Positions 7,071 through 13,646 of a stretch of 13,646 nt of DNA are shown here, piece after piece (position 1 is the first letter of the stretch; each line of letters begins with the position of its first letter). A program made the translations under genes and the position numbers. Source of the stretch: Chloroflexota bacterium (lineage in GTDB: Bacteria; Chloroflexota; Anaerolineae; UBA4142); assembly GCA_023380675.1 (NCBI GenBank), contig JAMCRS010000331.1, positions 1 to 13,646 of the forward strand, written 5' to 3'. The notes beneath the pieces are model-generated. The model had not been told where the DNA came from, made no database searches, and saw nothing but the letters and a program-made list of their open reading frames with translations.

Positions 7071-7745
7071 GTGAGCAAAATACTTGTCGTCGACGACGAT
7101 CCGAATATTCGCGAAGTCACGCGGCTCTTCCTCCGCAACGCGGGCTTTGACGTGTACGAGGCCGGCGACGGCGTCGAGGCGCTGTCCAAGCTGGAGACGC
7201 TGAAGGCGGACCTCGTCATACTCGACGTCATGATGCCAAACATGGACGGGTGGGAGCTGTGCCGCCAACTGCGCGAGTCGTTCGACATTCCCATCCTGAT
7301 GCTCACGGCCAAAGGGGAAACGAGCCAAAAGCTCAAAGGCTTTGGTTTGGGCGCCGACGACTATCTCGTCAAGCCGTTCGAGCCTTTGGAATTGGCGGCG
7401 CGCGCTCAGGCGATCTTGAAACGCTATCGTGTCGCCACGTCGCAGACGGTCCAGGTCGGGGAACTGACCATGGACCGCAAGACCTACCGGGTCACGGTCC
7501 GCGGCGCAAGCTTGACGCTGCCCTTGAAGGAATTCGAGCTCCTGTTCAAGCTGGCGAGCGCGCCGGGAAGAACCTTTTCGCGCGATCAGCTGATCGAGGA
7601 TATTTGGGGCTATAATTTTGAAGGGAACGAGCGGACGCTCGACGTTCACATCAACCGGCTCCGCGAACGTTTCCCGGAGGGCCAGCATTCTTTCAAGATC
7701 ACGACGATCCGCGGCCTGGGATACCGGATGGAGCAAAGCGAATGA
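7071..7745 (+). CDS. OmpR/PhoB-family response regulator
   Basis: A 224-residue DNA-binding response regulator that starts with GTG. The receiver domain has the acidic pocket Asp8-Asp10, phospho-acceptor Asp52 (VILDVMMPNMDG), Thr79 (LTAKGE) and Lys101 (VKPFEP). The C-terminal winged helix spans about residues 130-222 and includes the typical LPLKEFELL, RDQLIEDIWGY, ERTLDVHINRLR and TIRGLGYRM stretches. It would be phosphorylated by the kinase encoded next and then bind direct repeats at target promoters. The stop codon overlaps the kinase start (ATGA), the classic sign of co-translation. Nothing is missing. The target genes are unknown; the adjacent beta-galactosidase operon and its own operon are candidates only by position. 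Confidence 0.97.
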   Translation: MSKILVVDDDPNIREVTRLFLRNAGFDVYEAGDGVEALSKLETLKADLVILDVMMPNMDGWELCRQLRESFDIPILMLTAKGETSQKLKGFGLGADDYLVKPFEPLELAARAQAILKRYRVATSQTVQVGELTMDRKTYRVTVRGASLTLPLKEFELLFKLASAPGRTFSRDQLIEDIWGYNFEGNERTLDVHINRLRERFPEGQHSFKITTIRGLGYRMEQSE

Positions 7746-8806
7746 GGAGAATGAGCCGCGGCAGGCTCGTCAGCCTGGCCTGGATCGCCGGCATGCTCGC
7801 CCTTTTGACCGTCACGTTTTCGGCCGCGTATTTCCTTACGTCGTCCGTATACGCAGCTGTGCGGCTCAATCCGCCCGGGTGGCTCGCCCAGGTCGTCAAT
7901 TCAATGCTGGGCCTGGTATTCACGGGAGTCCTCATCGGCAACGCGGCCCGCTACGCGCGGACGAAAGGATGGGCGCCGGAGATGAACGTGTTTTCTCCGA
8001 TCATCGAGGCGCTGGATAAGATCGCGCAAGGGGATTTCAGCGTGCGCGTAGAGAACAAATTTGCGGACAATCCGGCCGTAAGCCAGCTTTCGAATACGGT
8101 GAACAAGATGGCGCTGGAATTGGACCAGATGGAGAGTCTGAGGCAGGAATTCATCTCCAACGTCTCGCACGAGATCCAGTCGCCGCTGACGTCTATCCGG
8201 GGTTTCGCCCAGGCCCTGCGAGGCGATCAGCTGAGCGCCGACGAGCGCGAGCACTATATCGCCGTCATCGTCTCGGAGAGCACGCGTCTGTCGCGCATCA
8301 CCGACAACCTCCTCCGGCTCGCCGCCCTCGAATCGGACCGGCCCAAATTCGAGCCAATACCGTATCGCCTGGACAAACAGGTGCGAAGCCTGATTCTGGC
8401 GTGCGAGCCGCAGTGGACGGCCAAGCGGATCGAGATGGACGTTTCGCTTCAAGACGCGCTCATCACCGCCGATCAAGACCTCATGAGCCAGGTGTGGTCC
8501 AACCTGATCCACAACAGCATCAAATTCACGCCGGAAGGCGGCCGGATCGGCGTCGAGCTTTGCCGCCGGGCAGACCGGCGGGAATTCAAGATCACGGACA
8601 CGGGCCCGGGGATTGCGCCGGAGGACCAAGCGCACGTGTTCGAGCGCTTTTACAAAGCGGACAAGTCACGCACGCGCTCGAACGGAGGAAGCGGGCTGGG
8701 TCTGGCCATTGCAAAGAAGGTCGTCGAAATGCACCACGGCAGTATCGCGCTCGAGAGCGATGTGGGCGCCGGCACTACGTTCACGGTGACCCTGCCGGCG
8801 GGCTGA
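7742..8806 (+). CDS. Membrane sensor histidine kinase with HAMP domain and a very short external loop
   Basis: A 354-residue kinase with two membrane helices (about 10-33 and 51-69), joined by only about 17 residues, and so no room for a folded external sensor domain. A HAMP linker (about 70-133, with IAQGDFSVRV) leads to the H-box FISNVSHEIQSPLTSIRGF with phospho-acceptor His143. The ATPase domain has N-box LIHNSIKFTPEGG, G1 DTGPGI, F-box FERFYKAD and G2 GGSGLGLAIAKK, all intact. The short-loop layout matches intramembrane-sensing kinases, which perceive membrane state or a membrane partner protein. It overlaps the response regulator gene by four bases and is its cognate partner. The catalytic half resembles Firmicutes-type kinases. 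A small open frame follows seven bases after the stop. Confidence 0.96.
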   Translation: MRRMSRGRLVSLAWIAGMLALLTVTFSAAYFLTSSVYAAVRLNPPGWLAQVVNSMLGLVFTGVLIGNAARYARTKGWAPEMNVFSPIIEALDKIAQGDFSVRVENKFADNPAVSQLSNTVNKMALELDQMESLRQEFISNVSHEIQSPLTSIRGFAQALRGDQLSADEREHYIAVIVSESTRLSRITDNLLRLAALESDRPKFEPIPYRLDKQVRSLILACEPQWTAKRIEMDVSLQDALITADQDLMSQVWSNLIHNSIKFTPEGGRIGVELCRRADRREFKITDTGPGIAPEDQAHVFERFYKADKSRTRSNGGSGLGLAIAKKVVEMHHGSIALESDVGAGTTFTVTLPAG

Positions 8807-8813
8807 GAAGGGA

Positions 8814-8936
8814 ATGACGTTTCAGACTCGCTACAAGGTCGGCGAGGAAGCGGAGCAGATGGCGGCGATGCGGCGCAAGCTCTCTGATCGCGAATGGGAT
8901 GGGATGTATCGGCGGCTGTTCGGTCCGGCGAATTGA
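8814..8936 (+). CDS. Probable 40-residue small protein co-transcribed with the two-component genes
   Basis: ATG at 8814 to TGA at 8934-8936, seven bases after the kinase stop. The purine run GAGAAGGGA lies directly upstream but very close to the ATG, so initiation probably relies on ribosomes ending at the kinase stop. The product is highly charged (MTFQTRYKVGEEAEQMAAMR at the start, then LSDREWDGMYRRLFG), without a membrane segment or cysteine, and looks mostly helical. By my count 30 of 40 codons end in G or C, as expected for a gene in this GC-rich DNA. I do not recognise the family. Possible roles are a modulator of the kinase or regulator, or a short gene remnant. It is too short to be certain that it is translated. 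Confidence 0.45.
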   Translation: MTFQTRYKVGEEAEQMAAMRRKLSDREWDGMYRRLFGPAN

Positions 8937-9004
8937 CCGGCGAGCGCGAAACCGGGGCAACGATATCGCAGACCCACCTCTCTACGGTGACAGTTGAGCT
9001 TGCC

Positions 9005-9221
9005 TTGTCTAAGACATAAACGATGAAAAGTCCTAAGCTGCGCGTCACGCGAGGGAGTTGATGATTTTGAACATACCGTTAACGAACTCCGCAGAATGTG
9101 GGCTGCCAGAGGGTACAGCTGGCATAGCCGAACTGTTCCGCGTCCGCGCAATTGGAATCCGATTAGACAATTAGAGAATGCAAGCGCGGGAAACACTATA
9201 GACAATAGTCGATAGACAATA
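9005..9221. repeat. Cluster of four TAGACAA heptamers, one inverted
   Basis: TAGACAA occurs at 9164-9170, 9199-9205 and 9213-9219, and inverted as TTGTCTA at 9005-9011. The last two lie within exact 10-base repeats, ATAGACAATA (9198-9207 and 9212-9221), with a 14-base period. The third is within ATTAGACAATTA (9162-9173). A 7-base word is expected well under once in a stretch of this size. This could be an array of binding sites for a regulator or the remains of a repeated element. Confidence 0.55.
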
Positions 9222-9229
9222 CAAAGTGT

Positions 9230-9260
9230 CGAACGCCCAGCAATTTGAGCTGGGCGTTCG
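9230..9260. terminator. Strong hairpin, probable terminator of the beta-galactosidase operon
   Basis: The arms CGAACGCCCAGC (9230-9241) and GCTGGGCGTTCG (9249-9260) pair perfectly over 12 bp around a 7-base loop. It sits 61 bases beyond the GH42 stop and between convergent genes, the expected place for a shared terminator. Read on the minus strand, the bases after the stem are ACACTTTGTATTGT, T-rich but not a clean T run. On the plus strand TCGTCGCGTTTG follows, which is weaker. It therefore suits the leftward operon better. Confidence 0.65.
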
Positions 9261-9320
9261 TCGCGTTTGAGGTCTGCGTCGGTCAGATATCGACTTTAGA
9301 AGGAGTTTGGACAAAGCCCA

Positions 9321-11387
9321 CTAGGGATCAGCGGGCACGGGTGGGACTCGGCAAGAGCCGGATCCAACCGTGGCAGGCGACTGGACGATCGCAACGTCCA
9401 GCGGACCAAGATGAAGGGTCCCGCCGGTGGGCGCACCCGTGAGCAATTCCAAGCCAGGTTCGCTCAACGGGATTTCGACTGGCGCGTCAGAGTGATTGAG
9501 AACGAATAACCAGGCGTGCGTGTCATCCGTGCGCCGGACTAGCTCGACTCCGCTCGGCACGTTTTCAAATCCACGCACCTCCGCATCGTCGCAAACACGG
9601 TCGAACAACCACGCGAGTCCCTCGTCGTCCAGTACCGTGCCGAGATAATAGCTCGTCCCCTGGCCCGAGCGCTGCCGCGTGATCGCCGGGCTGCCGGCGA
9701 AATAATCTTCTCGGTAGCGGGCCAGCACCTCTGCCGTGGTCGTGTGAAGGACGTCGCTCCAGAGCCGGCACCCAAAGACCCGGTCGTACGCTTGGACGGA
9801 GTTCTCGCGCGTGTCCGGGTAAACGACGAATTCCTCGACCCAGAGCCCGAGCAGATCACGGAAGGGCGCTGGGTATCCCCCCAGTCGCACGTGATCGTTC
9901 GTATCCACGATTCCGCTGAAGAACGTCGTCAACAACACGCCGCCATTCGCCACGAATCGATCGATGTTCTGAACCGCGCGATCGCTCACCAGGTAAAGGT
10001 GCGGCGCAAGGAGCAATCGATGGCGCGTCAGGTCTGCTTCCGGATGCACAAAGTCCACCGGAATGTGACGGCGCGAGAGCTCGGCGTAGAACCACCTCAC
10101 CTGCGGCAGCAGCGTCAGATCGTTGCACGGTTTTCCTTTTTCTTCCAGCGCCCACCAGTTCTCCCAATCGAACAGAATGGCGACCTCAGACTGAACGCGG
10201 CCGGACAACAAGGGCGCGAGGCTGCGCAATTCTGTCCCCAGGGACTTGACCTCGCGCCAGACGCGCGAATCCGTTCCGGCGTGCGGGACCATTCCGCTGT
10301 GGAATTTCTCTGCGCCGGCGCGGGAGGCGCGCCACTGGAAAAACATCACGCCATTTGCGCCGCGGGCGATCGCCTGATAGCTGGCCAGGCGCATGACGCC
10401 CGGGCGCTTGGTCGCGTTGCGCGTTCGCCAATTCACGTGCGTAGGCGCCTGCTCCATCAACAGCCACGGGCGTCCGCCGCGCAGTGAACGGATCAGATCG
10501 CACATCATGCCGGAATCGAACATCCACTCGGGGTCGGAAGGATCGGGATAGGCGTCGTTCGCAACGATATCTTCGCGTGCGGCCCATTTGAAATAGTCGA
10601 GCGGCTTGAAAAAGCCCATAAAGTTCGTTGTGATCGGAACCGCCGGGGTGATCCCGCGCAGGATCGTTCGTTGGTCCTCAAAGCACGCGAGCCACGAGTC
10701 GGAGCAAAAGCGCCGCCAATCCAGGAGCTGAGACGGATTGATGGGCGCGGGCGCACGGCGCGGCGGCGCGATCTCCTCCCATTCGCCGTAGTGCTGACTC
10801 CAGAATGCGGTACCCCACGCCTCGTTTAGCGCCTGAATGTCCGGGTAGCGTTCTTGCAGCCATCGCCGAAAGGCGGCAGCCGACGCGTCGCAAAAGCACT
10901 CGGCGACGTGGCAGGCATATTCATTGTCCACGTGCCAGAGCGCAAGCGCCGGGTGCTCGCGCATGTGTTGAGCCAATGTGGAGACGATGCGCGCCGCGTG
11001 CTCACGGTACGCGGCCGAGTGCGGGCAATAGTGGCGCCGCGAACCATGCCACAACGTTACCCCGTCCGCCGTCACCGGCAGGACCTCGGGGTGTAGATGG
11101 ACGAGCCACGGGGGAGGCGCGGCGGTGGGAGTGGCGAGCGCCACGCGAACGCCGTGAGCGGCGAGCAACTCCATGACACGGTCGAGCCACGCAAAATTAA
11201 ATTCGGCCGGCCGCGGTTCGAGCTTGCCCCATGCAAAGACGCCGAGCGAGACCAGGTTGACGCCGGCCTCGCGCATCAAGCGCGCGTCTTGCGCCCAGAC
11301 CTCTTCGCTCCACTGCTCCGGGCTATAGTCGCCGCCGTAGCTTAAATCGTGGAATACCAGTTCGTTCTCGCGGGCGACAGTTTTCAT
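9321..11387 (-). CDS. GH42 beta-galactosidase
   Basis: A 688-residue cytoplasmic-type enzyme (no signal peptide) that would hydrolyse terminal beta-galactosides from short oligosaccharides. The N-terminal TIM barrel starts with YGGDYSPEQW (17-26), the normal family opening. The acid/base is Glu156 in WHVDNEY and the nucleophile is Glu312 in LLMEQAP. A middle domain (about 390-600) and a small C-terminal beta domain (from about 610) complete the usual trimer-forming layout and length. The cysteine zinc site of some GH42 enzymes is partly kept: Cys121 (YCPHS), Cys164 and Cys166 (CFCDAS) are present, but the fourth position is Ser169. The ATG overlaps the GH35 stop by four bases (ATGA), so translation is coupled to the upstream gene. 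The family and reaction class are secure; the natural substrate (lactose, galactan or arabinogalactan fragments) is not. Confidence 0.95.
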   Translation of the reverse strand: MKTVARENELVFHDLSYGGDYSPEQWSEEVWAQDARLMREAGVNLVSLGVFAWGKLEPRPAEFNFAWLDRVMELLAAHGVRVALATPTAAPPPWLVHLHPEVLPVTADGVTLWHGSRRHYCPHSAAYREHAARIVSTLAQHMREHPALALWHVDNEYACHVAECFCDASAAAFRRWLQERYPDIQALNEAWGTAFWSQHYGEWEEIAPPRRAPAPINPSQLLDWRRFCSDSWLACFEDQRTILRGITPAVPITTNFMGFFKPLDYFKWAAREDIVANDAYPDPSDPEWMFDSGMMCDLIRSLRGGRPWLLMEQAPTHVNWRTRNATKRPGVMRLASYQAIARGANGVMFFQWRASRAGAEKFHSGMVPHAGTDSRVWREVKSLGTELRSLAPLLSGRVQSEVAILFDWENWWALEEKGKPCNDLTLLPQVRWFYAELSRRHIPVDFVHPEADLTRHRLLLAPHLYLVSDRAVQNIDRFVANGGVLLTTFFSGIVDTNDHVRLGGYPAPFRDLLGLWVEEFVVYPDTRENSVQAYDRVFGCRLWSDVLHTTTAEVLARYREDYFAGSPAITRQRSGQGTSYYLGTVLDDEGLAWLFDRVCDDAEVRGFENVPSGVELVRRTDDTHAWLFVLNHSDAPVEIPLSEPGLELLTGAPTGGTLHLGPLDVAIVQSPATVGSGSCRVPPVPADP

Positions 11388-13646
11388 TCTTGGGCAGTGA
11401 GGCGCGCGGAGTATTGGGGGCGTGCGGTTAGGGAGCGAACGCTGAGCTTTTCAGTACCCTCGAATTCATAATCGGCGGAGAGGTTCGACGAAATGTTCCG
11501 GAGGGTGCCCTGGCGCAGCGGACGGAAGACCAGGCACAGTTCCTGTCCCGAGAGGTCCGGCGCAAGACGCGCCAGCCCAATCACCCAGGGCAGGCCATTG
11601 CAAAAGTTGTCCGCGACCAGCCGGCCGTCCACGAACGCCATGCCGGTGTCGCCCTCGTAGTCGATCGTGAGAAAGAGGTCGCCGCCCCCGCGCCACGCGC
11701 CGGCGGGAAGACGAACCAGGTATCTGCCGCGGCCGGACTCTACGATTTGCAGATGGACCTCTTGGGCCGGCATGCTTACGTGCAGGTGAGTGCAGGATGC
11801 GCGCGGCTCGGCGTTCACCCGCGCGGTTTCCGCGCCTACCGGCACATCCACCGGGGGAAAGACCGTCAAGTCTACGTTCGTCTTGTCCAGCGCGCTCACC
11901 ACCAGCGCGCCTCTGTCGAACGCCACGTCCGCCTCGCAATGGACTACACGCTCGGCGCCCCACGCCGTGCCTTTCCACGCGTGCTCGGCTTCCGAGCGCG
12001 TAAGGGTGGTGACGATCACGCGGGTATCGTCACCCGCGACCAGCGTGAAACTGTATTGTCGTCCCAGCTTGGGCCAGACGAGCGTTCGTCCGTTTGCCGT
12101 TTCCGATCGCTCGACTTCGCCGCGGACATCGCGCAGCGAGCCTGAGTCGAAGCAGAATTCGGGCTGGATTCCTTCGGGCGCGAAATAAAAGTAATGCGTA
12201 TAGTCGGCGGCGTGCACGAGCGTGAGGGGCTGCGCCGTCGCATAGATCAATCGCGTGCCGTGCAAGGACTGGTTGAATGGGAGAATGAAACAGGCATTCT
12301 TCTTGACGGTGAGCCGCGTGGACTGAGGCAGGGCGATCGTACCTTCGGCGGTCTGCAGCTCAAAAGACACCTGTTCAAGGTCCCCCATTTCGACGTGGTC
12401 TTGAAAGTTGTTGACGAAGAGGAAACCGGATCCGGCCTCGGCGCGGACGCAATAGCGCGGCGTCGTCGTATCGGTCGGCGCGATCGCGGCCGCCCCGTCG
12501 GGAAGGAACGTCCTCATCGGCGCCAGAGCCGTACCGTAGGATTGCAGGAACAGGTGAAGCAGTTTCAGATAACGATAGCTGTCGCGCACCTGGCCGTACT
12601 CGCCGATGGGCGCCTGGAAATCGTACGAGAGTTCCGGATGCAAGCGTTCGTGGCTGAAGCTGTGGGAATTGCGAGGAGTCGTGCCGCCGTGATACATATA
12701 ATAACCCAGGGCGTTGCTCCCATCGCCGATCAGGACCAGCGCCATGGCTTCTGTGCTGCGCGGCGGCACGGTAGGGCGGTTGCGGTACGTGATCTGAATG
12801 CCCCCCTGTTGTTCCGCCAGGATGAATGGATAAGCATCGGGCACCCGGTGAGTGGGCTGCTCGACCGGCAACGCGTGCCGGTCGCGAAACACGTACGCTC
12901 CGGACGGCGCGGGGGAGTCGACCCAGGTCGGATAGGCGTACTCGGCGTACACCGGCAGGGTTTCGTCCTCGACGATGGGCGCACCGCCCCAGGCTGTGAC
13001 AAAGTAAAAGGGAGCAGCCAATCCCGCGCTCAGCGCCAGCTTTTTTAGCTGGACCAGATGGGCGGCCCCCTCGGCGCCTTTGGGAATCCATTCCAATTCA
13101 CGGTCGGGCGGAATCACTTCCCACGGCGCGCTGGCGTGCATGTATTCGTTCTCGAGCTGAATGCCAATGATCGGTCCGCCGTCCGAAAAGAATTGGCCGC
13201 GCACTTGTTCCGCGACCGCGCCGTAGTAGCGCTCGACGTAGGCGAGGTAACGCGGATCGTTGGAACGGACCAAAAACGGCTGTCCGTAGAGCCAATCGGG
13301 GAGTCCGCCGTTGCGCCATTCGCCGTGCGCAAACGGCCCCACGCGAAGCACGACGTTCAGACCGCTGCGGCCGCACAACTCCACGAACCGACGCAGGTCC
13401 TTGCGTCCATGCCAATCGAATACCCCCGGCGTTTCTTCGTGATAGATCCAAAACAGGTACGACGCGACCGTGTTAACCCCGCCGGCTTGCATCTTGAGCA
13501 GTTCTTGCTCCCAGTATTGCTCCGGGCAGCGCGCGAAATGGAATTCGCCGCTGACGACGAAGAACGGTTCGCCGTTCCGGGTTAGATAGTAGCTGTTGAC
13601 GCCGAGCGTGTTACCGTAGGGGTCCCGCCCCCCCCAGATCCAACTG
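11384..13646 (-). CDS. GH35 beta-galactosidase, N-terminus beyond the right window edge
   Basis: The frame is open from the right edge, with 753 residues visible. An internal ATG at 13492 is not the start: 51 further codons upstream in frame carry core GH35 sequence, including VVSGEFHFAR and YWEQELLKM. The catalytic TIM barrel continues with GGVNTVASYLFWIYHEE. The acid/base Glu is in GIQLENEY (codon 13145-13147) and the nucleophile Glu in FILAEQQGG (codon 12812-12814). The GH35 signature GYYMYHGGTTP is also present. The C-terminal half is beta-rich, with a jelly-roll-like galactose-binding region near the end (GDLFLTIDYEGDTGMAFVDG, then LPWVIGLARLAP). The enzyme would release terminal beta-galactose. 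It is the upstream partner of the GH42 gene, overlapping it by four bases. Whether it has a signal peptide, and what precedes it, cannot be seen. A run of eight C (13628-13635) lies within the coding region near the edge. Confidence 0.95.
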   Translation of the reverse strand, partial: SWIWGGRDPYGNTLGVNSYYLTRNGEPFFVVSGEFHFARCPEQYWEQELLKMQAGGVNTVASYLFWIYHEETPGVFDWHGRKDLRRFVELCGRSGLNVVLRVGPFAHGEWRNGGLPDWLYGQPFLVRSNDPRYLAYVERYYGAVAEQVRGQFFSDGGPIIGIQLENEYMHASAPWEVIPPDRELEWIPKGAEGAAHLVQLKKLALSAGLAAPFYFVTAWGGAPIVEDETLPVYAEYAYPTWVDSPAPSGAYVFRDRHALPVEQPTHRVPDAYPFILAEQQGGIQITYRNRPTVPPRSTEAMALVLIGDGSNALGYYMYHGGTTPRNSHSFSHERLHPELSYDFQAPIGEYGQVRDSYRYLKLLHLFLQSYGTALAPMRTFLPDGAAAIAPTDTTTPRYCVRAEAGSGFLFVNNFQDHVEMGDLEQVSFELQTAEGTIALPQSTRLTVKKNACFILPFNQSLHGTRLIYATAQPLTLVHAADYTHYFYFAPEGIQPEFCFDSGSLRDVRGEVERSETANGRTLVWPKLGRQYSFTLVAGDDTRVIVTTLTRSEAEHAWKGTAWGAERVVHCEADVAFDRGALVVSALDKTNVDLTVFPPVDVPVGAETARVNAEPRASCTHLHVSMPAQEVHLQIVESGRGRYLVRLPAGAWRGGGDLFLTIDYEGDTGMAFVDGRLVADNFCNGLPWVIGLARLAPDLSGQELCLVFRPLRQGTLRNISSNLSADYEFEGTEKLSVRSLTARPQYSARLTAQE

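Larger units (their letters stand above)
8937..9320. other. Convergent intergenic region with TAGACAA repeats and a terminator-like hairpin
   Basis: This 384-base gap lies between the 3' ends of the two-component operon and the beta-galactosidase operon. It is clearly AT-richer than the flanking genes at 9000-9230. It contains the TAGACAA heptamer cluster, a short TGTCT-A-AGACA palindrome (9006-9016) and the hairpin at 9230-9260. A 37-residue frame (9061-9174) overlaps the stop of a 12-residue frame, but neither has family resemblance nor a convincing ribosome site. No RNA gene was recognised. Confidence 0.55.

Noticed and set aside
8937..8990. Possible riboswitch-like sequence with CCGG stems and GGGGCAACG
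   Set aside because: I tried to fit it to a cyclic di-GMP riboswitch, but the conserved core and helices are absent, and no gene lies downstream on that strand.
9061..9174. A 37-codon plus-strand frame whose ATG overlaps the stop of a 12-codon frame
   Set aside because: The TGATG overlap looked like translational coupling, but the peptide resembles nothing known, the upstream frame is tiny, and there is no solid ribosome site.
8831..9205. A 124-codon minus-strand frame over the convergent gap
   Set aside because: Its second half is antisense to the better-supported small gene at 8814-8936, and its sequence is Ser/Arg/Leu-rich without recognisable motifs.

Overview
The window is GC-rich (roughly 60% or more by eye) and gene-dense. 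It carries eight protein genes that I can support, plus one probable 40-residue small gene. No rRNA, tRNA, CRISPR array, prophage gene or recognisable transposase was seen. The source is most likely a free-living, GC-rich bacterium. The very large MalT-like LuxR regulator is of a type found in many copies in Chloroflexota, the phosphotransfer pair looks Chloroflexota/Firmicutes-like, and the dispersed GTAGGGG/CCCCTAC palindrome also fits. Chloroflexota is therefore my best guess, but it is an inference from family resemblance, not a proof.

Layout. (1) 1-3833, minus strand: a half-size ABC exporter (3833-1992), then a Sfp-type 4'-phosphopantetheinyl transferase nine bases behind it. After a 253-base gap with a strong hairpin and a G-quadruplex motif comes a secreted or membrane-anchored HtrA-like serine protease, whose PDZ end runs off the left edge. 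(2) 3834-4272: a divergent intergenic region with a compact palindromic repeat flanked by a 17-base direct repeat, followed by a good TATAAT promoter. (3) 4273-8936, plus strand: the MalT-like regulator, then an OmpR/PhoB response regulator and a membrane histidine kinase that overlap by four bases, then a tiny reading frame seven bases after the kinase. (4) 8937-9320: a convergent gap with four copies of the heptamer TAGACAA (one inverted) and a 12-bp perfect hairpin. (5) 9321-13646, minus strand: a GH35 beta-galactosidase (N-terminus off the right edge) overlapping by four bases with a GH42 beta-galactosidase.

How the genes fit together. The GH35-GH42 pair is a translationally coupled galactoside-degradation unit, probably the 3' end of a longer sugar-utilisation operon outside the window. 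The kinase/regulator pair is a self-contained signalling operon; the kinase has two transmembrane helices with only a short external loop, which suggests sensing in or at the membrane. The ABC exporter and phosphopantetheinyl transferase form a tight pair whose carrier-protein substrate and exported cargo are not visible here. The MalT-like activator may control a neighbouring set, but nothing in the sequence fixes its target.

I found no clear evidence of a wholly new system. The most promising leads are the small gene after the kinase, the TAGACAA cluster, the phosphopantetheinyl transferase with an altered WTRKE motif, and the GH42 enzyme lacking its fourth zinc-type cysteine.
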